Shown piece after piece: positions 1 through 7,224 of a DNA stretch of 24,387 nt (its first letter is position 1; every line of letters starts with the position of its first letter). Made by a program: the position numbers and the translations under genes. This DNA is from an uncultured Acetobacter sp. (GTDB taxonomy: Bacteria > Pseudomonadota > Alphaproteobacteria > Acetobacterales > Acetobacteraceae). The notes under the pieces were generated by a model. The model saw nothing but the letters and a program-made list of their open reading frames with translations. It ran no database searches and was not told the DNA's origin. Location: assembly GCA_937900755.1 (NCBI GenBank), contig CALCDN010000074.1:1-24387 (forward strand). Reading direction: 5' to 3'.

Positions 1-50
1 TACGAGATCGCTCAGTGTCTCGTGGGCTCGGAGATGTGTATAAGAGACAG
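1..50 (+). other. Residual Illumina Nextera i7 adapter (artefact)
   Basis: Bases 1-8 match the end of the P7 flow-cell primer, 9-16 (cgctcagt) have the length and place of an i7 index, and 17-50 match the Nextera read-2 adapter. The last 19 bases (32-50, agatgtgtataagagacag) are the Tn5 mosaic end. This is library-preparation sequence left on the contig end, not a genomic transposon. Genomic sequence begins at about base 51, so nadC, which ends at 82, is unaffected. Confidence 0.97.
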
Positions 51-81
51 CCCATTCGGGCTGGGTGCTGGGGGCCTGCCC

Positions 82-945
82 TCAGGTGGGAACAATATCC
101 AGGCCGATATCGAGTGCATGTACACTATGGGTCAACCAGCCAAGAGAGAGCACGTCCACGCCTGTCCTGGCGATAGGGAGAGCTGTCTGGAGTGTAATGC
201 CGCCAGAGGCTTCCACCAGGGCGCGTCCGTCAATCATGCGTACGGCCTGTTCAAGCTGGGGCACGGACATGTTGTCCAGCAGATAAACATCAGCCCCCTC
301 GCAGGACAGGGCCTCATGCAACTGGTCCAGTGTATCCACTTCCAGTTCCACTTTCACCAGGTGGCCTGCGTACTGGCGTGCGGCGTGCAGAGTCTGCCTG
401 ATGTCGCCACCACACAGGGCAATATGGTTGTCCTTGATCAGGATCGCATCATCGAGGCGGAGTCGGTGGCTGCTGCCGCCACCGGCCCGCACGGCATATT
501 TTTGCAGGCTTCTCAGGCCAGGCAGGGTTTTGCGGGTGCAGGCGATGCGCGCCTTGGTGTCCGCCACGGCCTGCACAATATGGTGTGTATGGGTGGCAAT
601 GCCGCTCAGGTGGGACAGCAGGTTGAGTGCCGTGCGCTCCCCCCCCAGCAGGGCCGTGGCGCTGCCTTCCACGGTTGCCAGCACATCGCCCTGTCTAATC
701 TGGTTGCCGTCCTGCTTGAGCACACTGAAGCGTACGGTCGGGTCGAGCATGGCAAAGGCCTGCCGTGCCCCTTCCAGTCCACAGAGTACACCATCCTTGC
801 GGGTGCGGAAGACCGCGCGCAGGTGTTGCCCGGGTTTGGCCAGGGCCTGTGTGGTAATGTCCCCCCCAATACCCATGTCTTCCATTAGAGCTGTGCGTAC
901 AATGGGTTCCCATAGCAGGGGCGGAAGGTACAGGCTCGTGGTCAT
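82..945 (-). CDS. nadC: Nicotinate-nucleotide pyrophosphorylase (quinolinate phosphoribosyltransferase)
   Basis: A 287-residue protein of full family length. It converts quinolinate and PRPP to nicotinate mononucleotide, CO2 and pyrophosphate, in cytosolic de novo NAD synthesis. Visible family motifs are the N-terminal ED-GGDIT segment (residues 22-31), TRKTLPGLR (137-145), the basic AVRAGGGSSHR stretch (151-161), ILIKDNHI (168-175), and the C-terminal EASGGI and GVDVLSLG phosphate-binding segments. The start is supported by a ggag Shine-Dalgarno sequence about 7 bases upstream. It follows nadA on the same strand after 20 bp, so the two are very probably one transcription unit. nadB, often found between nadA and nadC, is absent. 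It may lie beyond the window's left edge, or another aspartate-oxidising enzyme may supply iminoaspartate. Confidence 0.96.
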   Translation of the reverse strand: MTTSLYLPPLLWEPIVRTALMEDMGIGGDITTQALAKPGQHLRAVFRTRKDGVLCGLEGARQAFAMLDPTVRFSVLKQDGNQIRQGDVLATVEGSATALLGGERTALNLLSHLSGIATHTHHIVQAVADTKARIACTRKTLPGLRSLQKYAVRAGGGSSHRLRLDDAILIKDNHIALCGGDIRQTLHAARQYAGHLVKVELEVDTLDQLHEALSCEGADVYLLDNMSVPQLEQAVRMIDGRALVEASGGITLQTALPIARTGVDVLSLGWLTHSVHALDIGLDIVPT

Positions 946-965
946 GGAAGGCTCCGGTTTTGGGG

Positions 966-1946
966 TCAGATCGCCAGCATCCGCTCAACCGCCAGACGGG
1001 CGGGGCGTTGCAGATGGTCTGGTATGGTGACTTCCGTCTGCCTGGTTTCCAACGCCTGACGGATATTGGACAGGGTGATCCGTTTCATATGCGGGCACAG
1101 GTTGCAAGGGCGGATAAACTGCGTTTGCGGGTATTGTGCCGCCAGGTTGTCACTCATGGAACATTCAGTAACCAGCAGCACTTTTTGCGGATTTTTCTGG
1201 TCGATGAATTCAATCATCTGTGCGGTGGAACCCGCGTGATCAGCCGCATCCAGCACATCTGGCGGACATTCGGGGTGGGCAATAACCGTCAGGCCGGGGT
1301 GCAGGCGGCGGTATTGCCGGATTTCGTGCGGGGTAAAACGTTCATGCACTTCGCAATGGGCAGGCCATGTCAGCATTTCTATACCGGTTTCGGCCTGGAT
1401 GTTCTGGGCCAGAAACTCGTCCGGGATCATGATAACACGTGGCACCCCAAGGCTTTCCACAATACGGCGGGCATTGCCGGATGTGCAGCAGATATCGCTC
1501 TCCGCCTTCACATCCGCCGTGCTGTTGACGTAGGTGACAACCGGCACGCCGGGATAGCGTTTTTTGAGTTCACGCACATTGTCCGCCGTAATGCCTTCGG
1601 CCAGGGAGCAGCCTGCGGCGGTGTCGGGGATGAGAACAGTTTTTTCCGGGTTAAGCAGTTTTGCGGTTTCGGCCATAAAATGCACGCCCGCCATGACCAT
1701 GGTGGAAGCATCCACTGTTTGCGCGGCCCGCGCGAGTGCCAGACTGTCGCCCCGGATGTCCGCCACGCAATGGAAAATTTCCGGTGTCTGGTAGTTATGG
1801 GCCAGGATAACGGCGTTTTTTTCCTGCTTCAAGCGCAGAATGGCCTCAATGTCCGCCGCATAACTGGCTTCCCATTGTTCTCGCAGCATAATGTGGGCAA
1901 CAGGGTGGTAAAGTTGGTCCCTGCTGGCCATGAGTGATGCAGACAT
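966..1946 (-). CDS. nadA: Quinolinate synthase (Fe-S enzyme)
   Basis: A 326-residue protein that condenses iminoaspartate with dihydroxyacetone phosphate to give quinolinate, the step before NadC. The three cysteines that hold the oxygen-sensitive [4Fe-4S] cluster are visible in family context: Cys113 in DTAAGCSLAEG, Cys198 in WPAHCEVHERF and Cys284 in NLCPHMKRITL. The N-terminal ILAHNYQ (47-53) and GDSLALA (66-72) motifs are also typical. The start codon lies 19 bp from a 37-bp inverted repeat, so expression is probably controlled by the adjacent NrtR/NadQ-like regulator. nadC follows after 20 bp. Nothing is missing or degenerate. Because both the cluster and the L-aspartate oxidase route are oxygen-linked, the nearby predicted oxygen-sensing phosphodiesterase is suggestive, but the link is only inferred. 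Confidence 0.97.
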   Translation of the reverse strand: MSASLMASRDQLYHPVAHIMLREQWEASYAADIEAILRLKQEKNAVILAHNYQTPEIFHCVADIRGDSLALARAAQTVDASTMVMAGVHFMAETAKLLNPEKTVLIPDTAAGCSLAEGITADNVRELKKRYPGVPVVTYVNSTADVKAESDICCTSGNARRIVESLGVPRVIMIPDEFLAQNIQAETGIEMLTWPAHCEVHERFTPHEIRQYRRLHPGLTVIAHPECPPDVLDAADHAGSTAQMIEFIDQKNPQKVLLVTECSMSDNLAAQYPQTQFIRPCNLCPHMKRITLSNIRQALETRQTEVTIPDHLQRPARLAVERMLAI

Positions 1947-1964
1947 GGTTCTGTTCCGTTTTTC

Positions 1965-2001
1965 CGCGCTATATATGCTCTTTGTGAGTATATATAGCGC
2001 G
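1965..2001. promoter_or_regulatory. 37-bp inverted repeat, probable NAD-regulator operator of nadA-nadC
   Basis: Two 16-base arms (1965-1980 and 1986-2001) are complementary at 15 of 16 positions around a 5-base centre. The outer part is cgcgctatatat. The repeat sits between the regulator's stop codon and the nadA start. A -35-like ttgcaa on the minus strand (2013-2008) lies just upstream, which puts the -10 region inside the repeat. That is the expected place for a repressor site. The binder is inferred from adjacency, not shown. Confidence 0.75.
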
Positions 2002-2033
2002 TGGGAATTGCAAGAGCGCGGCCAAACACTTTT

Positions 2034-2999
2034 TCAGGAGATGGCGGGTAAAGGGAGCTTGGCGCCAGCCAGATAGCAGTGTTCTGCCGTTTGCGGTGCG
2101 AACTGATAAAGCTGTGCGGGTCGTCCCTGGGGAGGGGTGTCGTATTCCGCGGTGCGGCTGACCAGTTTTTGCTGTTGGACAAGGCGGCGAAAGTTCTGCT
2201 TGTGCATAAAGCGTCCCGCCAGAGCCTCCATGGCCTGCTGGAGTTGCAACAGGGTGAACTGCTGGGGCAGAAGGTCGAACACCGCCGGAGTATAGCGGAT
2301 TTTTGCCCGCATGCGTGACAGTGCCGTGGCCAGCACGCGCCGATAGTCACGGTGCATGCTCAGGCCCGGCAGAAGGGGAGCGTTCTGCCATGTGGATTCG
2401 GGCACCAGCCCCGCCTCCCACAGCAATTCATAGCGCGCTAGGCTGAGTTCATCATTCCAGCCATGGTCATCCAGGCCAAAAGTGGTGGCGCATCTTTGCC
2501 AGCGGTGTGCATTGTCCTGCGCCCAGTGCCGGAGCCGGTCGGCAATGGCCTGCAGCAATGGCCCGGAGGCAGGGGCGCGCCTGTCTTCCCACGGGAAATA
2601 GTCGTAGATGGAGCGTTCGGCCAGAGTATGCTCGGAGTTCTGGCGGATGAACGCCATGTAGGAAATGCGGACCATCTGGTGGCCTCGCCCGTGCAGTGGG
2701 TCTGCAAATGTGTAAAGCTGTTCGGTATGGCCCAGCTTGAGCCCGGTCTGGCGTTCAACCCAGTTGCGCATGCCCTTTTGCAAGGAACGGTGCTCAACCG
2801 TGAGAGGGCCAGACGGAAAGGATCGTCCATGGTCCAATGTGAGAATATGCGGCGTATTGTTGCTTATGCTGACCAGAACGGCCACCAGCTCTGTTTCACA
2901 CAAGACCGGTTGTGCGGCGTTGGGTAAGGATGTTTCCAAATGGCTGATCATGTCTGGCAAGGCGTAGCTATGGCCGGTCATATGGGGTGAGGGCTGCAT
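2034..2999 (-). CDS. NrtR/NadQ-type Nudix-related transcriptional regulator of NAD synthesis
   Basis: A 321-residue two-domain protein. Residues about 35-205 resemble a Nudix-like fold with segments such as LVAVLVSISNN and FADPLHGRGHQMVRISYMAF, but I see no intact catalytic Nudix box (GX5EX7REUXEE), so it is probably a ligand-binding rather than a hydrolytic domain. The C-terminal part (about 230-310), including FTLLQLQQAMEALAG and the basic HKQNFRRLV segment, matches the winged helix of NrtR-type regulators. Alphaproteobacterial members controlling nadABC have been called NadQ. I am not certain which of the two names applies, so no symbol is given. It lies directly upstream of nadA on the same strand, with the probable operator between them. 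It begins 18 bp after the phosphodiesterase gene. No clear Shine-Dalgarno precedes the chosen ATG; in-frame ATGs at residues 7 and 17 are alternatives. Confidence 0.82.
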   Translation of the reverse strand: MQPSPHMTGHSYALPDMISHLETSLPNAAQPVLCETELVAVLVSISNNTPHILTLDHGRSFPSGPLTVEHRSLQKGMRNWVERQTGLKLGHTEQLYTFADPLHGRGHQMVRISYMAFIRQNSEHTLAERSIYDYFPWEDRRAPASGPLLQAIADRLRHWAQDNAHRWQRCATTFGLDDHGWNDELSLARYELLWEAGLVPESTWQNAPLLPGLSMHRDYRRVLATALSRMRAKIRYTPAVFDLLPQQFTLLQLQQAMEALAGRFMHKQNFRRLVQQQKLVSRTAEYDTPPQGRPAQLYQFAPQTAEHCYLAGAKLPLPAIS

Positions 3000-3017
3000 A
3001 AAGGGCGCATATGCATG

Positions 3018-5231
3018 TTACAGGGCAGCGTCCGCCCGAGGAGTGGCGCGCCTGGCGGGAAAGGTCTCCAGCCAGACGGAGATATCCTTCGCCAGCAGGG
3101 GTTTGCTATAAAAATAGCCCTGTAGAATATCGCAACCCAGTTCTTGCAACTTTGTTTCCTGGGCTTCATGTTCAACACCTTCGGTGACAACCTTGATGCC
3201 AAGCCGTTTGCCAATGTTGATTGCTGCTTCCGCAACAACAAGAGAACTTATATTGTTTTCAAAATCTTCAATAAAGCTGCGATCAATTTTGATTTCTGTC
3301 AGGGGGAGTTGCGCCAGACGGGACAGGGAGGAAAACCCTGTGCCAAAATCATCCATGGACAAGCCAACGCCAATATCGCGAATGGCGGTCAGGTTCGCGG
3401 CTGTTTCGGGGTCCTGTCGCATGGCCACGCTTTCGGTAATTTCTATTGTCAGGCGTTGTGGGGCCAGATTGTATTTTTGCAAGGCGGACAGTATCTGTTG
3501 TGGCAGATCAATGCTGCATAGATGAACAGCGGACATGTTAACGCTGATAACGGGAACATAAATGGCGTTCCGTTCCCATTCCACCACCTGCTCGCAGGAT
3601 TTTTCCAAAGACCATAGGCCAATGGCTTCAATCTGCCCCGTTTCCTCGGCAATGGGAATGAAGGTGGAAGGGGGAATAAGCCCAAGGGAGGGATGCTGCC
3701 AGCGGCTAAGTGCTTCTACCCCGCACAAGGTGCCGGTCAATGCGCAGACCTGGGGCTGGTAAACCAGATGGAGTTGCGTTTTCTGCAACGCCTCGCGCAG
3801 TGCCGAGCCGATAATAAGGCGTTCACGGACATTGCTGTTGCCGCCTTTGCCAAAAAACCGGAAACTGCCACGGGCCTGCTTCTTGGCCTGGCGCATGGCA
3901 ATTTCAGATGCGCCAAGTATTTCCTCTATCTCGGTGCCGTCATCGGGGTAAAGGCTGATGCCAATACTCAGGGACGCAACAAGGTCTCGCCCTTTTACTT
4001 CTATTGGCTCGCGTGCGATGCAGTTCAGGTCATGGGCGAGCTTGCAGGCTTTTGCCCTGTCCGCATCGGGTATGACAACAACAAAGTCATCCCCGCCCAG
4101 GCGCGCGACCAGATGGTGCCCACGGCACAGGGAGGAAATGCGGCGAGCAAGTGTCTGGAGCAGGATATCACCGCAATGGTAGCCCATAACATTGTTGACG
4201 TCCTGCAACAGGTCAACATCCAGCATCAGGATGGCAAAGGGCGCCTGCCCGGCCTGCGTTGCCATCTGCCGCAAACGGGTGGCCAGGGCGGTGCGGTTCA
4301 TAAGGCCGGTAAGGGAGTCAAGATTGTTAAACTGGCTTATTTTATTACGTGTTTTTTCATGCTCAATAATGGAGGCGCAGGAGGAAATGCACCCCGTGAC
4401 AATTTTTTGCGGCCAGTCGGTTATTTTATCCTTGTTGCGCGAAAAGAGCGCGAAAATCCCGATCAGCTCTCCCGCTCCATTGCATATGGCCGAAGCCCAG
4501 CAGTCATGCAGGTCGGCGCTGTGGTCCAGGCCGCGCTTGCTGGCCCAGATCAGGGCGCATGCATGGTTGGGGTGTTTGAGCAGGTCATCCAGATCGGATG
4601 GGGTAAGGGCCAGGTTGGTCAGTTTGTCGACCTTGCTGCCGGGCAGGTTTTTACCTGAAAGAATCGACACGCCACCGTGGCTGGAAATCTGGAGGAGCGC
4701 TGCGATGGTGTTGGGGACCAGTTCCTCCACCTTGTCGCAGAGCATATCGGCCACATCCTGTATGGTCGTATAGGCCGCGAGGGATGTAAAAACCTGGCTT
4801 TGGAGTTCAAGCAGCTTGCGGCGATGGACTTCCTCGGTCACGCCTTTTACAAAAGCCATGTAATAGCGTTTGTTTTCCGGTCCGAGCAGGACGGTGGAAA
4901 TCGAAAGTTCGGCCGCGACATAATCCCCGTTACTCCGCATGAATGTGATCTCACGCGATGTATTGACGATGCGGTTGATACCCGTCCTGCGGTGGTGTGT
5001 AACATAGCTGCCGTGGTTTTTACGATGTTCCACGGGGACCAGCATATCCACGTTGCAGCCCAGAACGGTGGATGCCGGGCACCCCCACAGATGTTCCGCC
5101 GCAGCGTTGAAAAAAACGATCCTGTCCATGTCATCAATGATAATGACGCCATCTGTCGCTTGCTCAAGTATGTCGGCGTATAAGGTGTCGACACTGCCTG
5201 AAGATGAGAGCGGGTTTGAAAATTCTGGCAT
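3018..5231 (-). CDS. PAS-GAF-GGDEF-EAL c-di-GMP phosphodiesterase, probable heme oxygen sensor (AxPDEA1/DosP-like)
   Basis: A 737-residue soluble protein. Domains: PAS (about 15-135), GAF-like (145-295), GGDEF (305-460), EAL (470-722). In the PAS, His73 (NHGSYV) lines up with the heme-ligating His of FixL (His200) and DosP (His77). Arg93 falls 20 residues later, as does the oxygen-contacting Arg of both. DosP's distal Met95 corresponds to Thr91 here, closer to FixL or AxPDEA1. The cyclase motif is GGDDF (379-383) and the RxxD I-site is missing (RGHH), so diguanylate cyclase activity is doubtful. The EAL side looks complete: EAL 506-508, Glu597/Glu600, DDFGTG 627-632, Lys648, TEGVE 683-687 and Gln704. 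The likely role is oxygen-dependent breakdown of c-di-GMP, as described for AxPDEA1 in cellulose-making acetic acid bacteria. The ribosome-binding site at the ATG is weak. Confidence 0.9.
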   Translation of the reverse strand: MPEFSNPLSSSGSVDTLYADILEQATDGVIIIDDMDRIVFFNAAAEHLWGCPASTVLGCNVDMLVPVEHRKNHGSYVTHHRRTGINRIVNTSREITFMRSNGDYVAAELSISTVLLGPENKRYYMAFVKGVTEEVHRRKLLELQSQVFTSLAAYTTIQDVADMLCDKVEELVPNTIAALLQISSHGGVSILSGKNLPGSKVDKLTNLALTPSDLDDLLKHPNHACALIWASKRGLDHSADLHDCWASAICNGAGELIGIFALFSRNKDKITDWPQKIVTGCISSCASIIEHEKTRNKISQFNNLDSLTGLMNRTALATRLRQMATQAGQAPFAILMLDVDLLQDVNNVMGYHCGDILLQTLARRISSLCRGHHLVARLGGDDFVVVIPDADRAKACKLAHDLNCIAREPIEVKGRDLVASLSIGISLYPDDGTEIEEILGASEIAMRQAKKQARGSFRFFGKGGNSNVRERLIIGSALREALQKTQLHLVYQPQVCALTGTLCGVEALSRWQHPSLGLIPPSTFIPIAEETGQIEAIGLWSLEKSCEQVVEWERNAIYVPVISVNMSAVHLCSIDLPQQILSALQKYNLAPQRLTIEITESVAMRQDPETAANLTAIRDIGVGLSMDDFGTGFSSLSRLAQLPLTEIKIDRSFIEDFENNISSLVVAEAAINIGKRLGIKVVTEGVEHEAQETKLQELGCDILQGYFYSKPLLAKDISVWLETFPARRATPRADAAL

Positions 5232-5958
5232 GAACTCAATCTTTAAAAATAAGGCTAAACCTGAGGGAAGCCGGCCGCAAGACGACTATGCCAGATAAAA
5301 GAACAGCAGACAGTATGGCATAGTTTGCTGTGTGATGCCCCTTAAATTTTGAATATATGTCAGCATAGAAAGTCAATGAAATTTTTTCGGGCGTCGTGTG
5401 TCCCATAAGGTATTTGATCGAAAAATAACACGTTATGCAAAATAAAACTGCCATGCTTGCTTTAAAATATAAGCAAGAATTATAAATAGCAAATAGACTG
5501 TAAAAAATAAACAAACTCATATCTCATGCTTTCTCTTGGAATGACGCATGGGTATTGTTTTTGTTGCTTTTGTGCATCCAAATAAACCGTTAAGATTTGC
5601 AAAAAATGCTTTTACACCAATGTTCTACAATGGAGAATATAATGATTTTCCGGCAGTAATAATCACATTGTCGTGACGAGGATGAACTTATTCATTTTTT
5701 GCGTAACGCAGGGTGCGGGCAAGAGTCGCAAGGTGTTGAAAGTCAAGGACACCACAATATATTTGCTGTGCGCATTGACCGTGGAAAAGGGGAGGCGGTC
5801 CATATAAAGGGCAATCCGTGATCTGTTGCGCGCTTTATCCTGGCCAAGGGCAATTTTAATGCTGATGATGTGGAGCAAAACATAATATGCAGGTCAATCA
5901 GGTGGATATGATCGGGGTTGAAGGGGCAATGGCGTCTCAGTATTTGTGGTGGGAGAGC
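5232..5958. other. AT-rich intergenic region between the phosphodiesterase and ynfA
   Basis: About 730 bp without a convincing gene, strongly AT-rich between about 5330 and 5660. It must hold the promoter of the minus-strand phosphodiesterase and that of plus-strand ynfA. A 94-codon minus-strand frame (5236-5520) ends 4 bases before the phosphodiesterase start and is rich in hydrophobic residues, but it has no recognisable family and its composition follows the AT bias. A 71-codon frame (5663-5878, minus) is equally unsupported. No hairpin terminator or RNA gene was recognised. Confidence 0.6.
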
Positions 5959-6285
5959 ATGAAAACAGGTTTGATTTTTTTAAGTGCGGCACTCGCTGAA
6001 ATCGGTGGTTGCTTTGCATTTTGGGGGTGGTTGCGGCTTGGTAAAACACCTTTGTGGCTTTTGCCCGGATGCTGTTCGCTGCTGCTGTTCGCCTATCTTC
6101 TGACCCTGATTGATACGTCCGTTGCCGGGCGTGCATATGCGGCATATGGCGGTATTTACATTGTGGTTGCCGTGTTATGGATGTGGCTTGCGGAAGGAAC
6201 GCAACCGGATTGGTGGGATTTTGTCGGGGCGGGTTTGTGTCTGCTGGGAACGGCCGTTATTCTGCTTGCGCCCCACCCGCACTAG
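5959..6285 (+). CDS. YnfA family (UPF0060) small inner-membrane protein
   Basis: From the ATG at 5959 the protein is 108 residues, the usual length of YnfA/UPF0060 proteins, and begins MKTGLIFLSAALAEIGGC. The frame stays open upstream to 5887, but those 24 residues look untranslated, and a gggag Shine-Dalgarno (5951-5955) precedes the internal ATG. Four hydrophobic helices fill the sequence. Family hallmarks are AEIGGCFAFW (14-23), the GRAYAAYGGIYI segment and WLAEGTQPDWWD before the last helix. YnfA proteins resemble small multidrug-resistance transporters and have been linked to efflux of toxic cations, but the substrate here is unknown. The thiopurine methyltransferase gene follows on the same strand after 117 bp, so co-transcription is possible but not shown. 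Confidence 0.92.
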   Translation: MKTGLIFLSAALAEIGGCFAFWGWLRLGKTPLWLLPGCCSLLLFAYLLTLIDTSVAGRAYAAYGGIYIVVAVLWMWLAEGTQPDWWDFVGAGLCLLGTAVILLAPHPH

Positions 6286-6402
6286 GCCTCTACCGTGACG
6301 GGGGTGGTCCAGGCATATTGTATGGTTTTACCAGCGGATACCAAGGGCGGGCGTGCCATTTATAATGCCTGGCCGACCATTGTAATAAGGGCAGGTTTGT
6401 AA

Positions 6403-7056
6403 ATGGACGCGGAGTTCTGGCTGACGAAATGGAACCGTAACGAGATCGGTTTTCATGCGGCTCACCCCCATCATGGACTGATCCAGTATTTTCCGCAGTT
6501 TGGCGCTTTGCAGGAGTGCCGTGTCTTTGTGCCATTATGCGGGAAAAGCCTTGATATACATTGGCTTCTTCAAAAAAACCATGTGGTTGTTGGTGTGGAG
6601 CTGAGCCGTCTGGCCGTGGAACAGCTTTTCTCGGACCTGGGTATTGAACCTGTCATATCCCCTTTATCCGCAGGGATGACGGTGTTTGAGGGGCGGAATA
6701 TTAAAATTTTTGTCGCGGATATTTTCGCGCTCACAGCGGACATGCTTGGGCCGGTGGATATTATTTATGATCGGGCGGCACTGGTTGCCTTGCCGGCGTC
6801 CATGGCCTTGCCGTACGCACGGCACCTTGTGCAGATTACCCGTTGTGCGGATCAGTTTTTGATTTGTGTCGAATATGATCAGGCGCGACTGTCCGGGCCA
6901 CCATTCGCGGTTATGCCGCATGATGTGAAACACTATTACGCGCATGATTATCAGATCAGGAGTGTGGACAGGCAGCCCGTTGCCAAAGGCATTAAGGGGA
7001 AGGAGCCGGGTTATGAGCATATCTGGTTTTTGCACAGGCATGAGTGCAAAATTTAA
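6403..7056 (+). CDS. tpm: Thiopurine S-methyltransferase (TPMT family)
   Basis: A 217-residue class I SAM-dependent methyltransferase of normal TPMT length. Diagnostic segments are the N-terminal FWLTKWNRNEIGFH (6-19), the SAM-binding VFVPLCGKSLDIHWL (42-56), GVELSRLAVEQ (64-74), and YDRAALVALP in the middle of the fold. Bacterial TPMTs methylate thiopurines and, in several species, selenium and tellurium oxyanions, giving volatile methylated products and metalloid resistance. Native substrates are usually unclear. A purine-rich agggcagg lies about 8-15 bases upstream of the ATG. The upstream YnfA-like membrane protein suggests a two-gene detoxification cassette, an inference from proximity. 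The downstream gap up to the diguanylate cyclase is AT-rich and has no strong terminator. Confidence 0.93.
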   Translation: MDAEFWLTKWNRNEIGFHAAHPHHGLIQYFPQFGALQECRVFVPLCGKSLDIHWLLQKNHVVVGVELSRLAVEQLFSDLGIEPVISPLSAGMTVFEGRNIKIFVADIFALTADMLGPVDIIYDRAALVALPASMALPYARHLVQITRCADQFLICVEYDQARLSGPPFAVMPHDVKHYYAHDYQIRSVDRQPVAKGIKGKEPGYEHIWFLHRHECKI

Positions 7057-7224
7057 AAATGAGGCATATTTCAAACCCCGTTTGTCTATACGTTTAATGC
7101 AATAAAAAAGTTTATTTTTAAGGATTTGTAATAAAAATATTTTCCAAGTGTTCTTTGAAAATCATGGAGCGCTGGTGAAGACTGTAGTATATATTACACG
7201 TAAATTTGTTGTAAAATCCAACAT

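Noticed and set aside
32..50. Transposon end (Tn5 mosaic end)
   Set aside because: It is part of a complete Nextera adapter, not a genomic transposon.
22..888. 288-codon plus-strand frame
   Set aside because: It starts inside the adapter and lies antisense to nadC; no protein family is recognised.
960..1937. 325-codon plus-strand frame
   Set aside because: It is a shadow of nadA on the opposite strand, whose cluster cysteines and motifs are clear.
3693..4658. 321-codon plus-strand frame
   Set aside because: It is antisense to the GGDEF and GAF parts of the phosphodiesterase and has no family features.
5236..5520. 94-codon hydrophobic minus-strand frame just before the phosphodiesterase
   Set aside because: It lies in AT-rich DNA with composition-driven hydrophobicity and no recognised family. 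It was left unannotated but noted in the intergenic entry.
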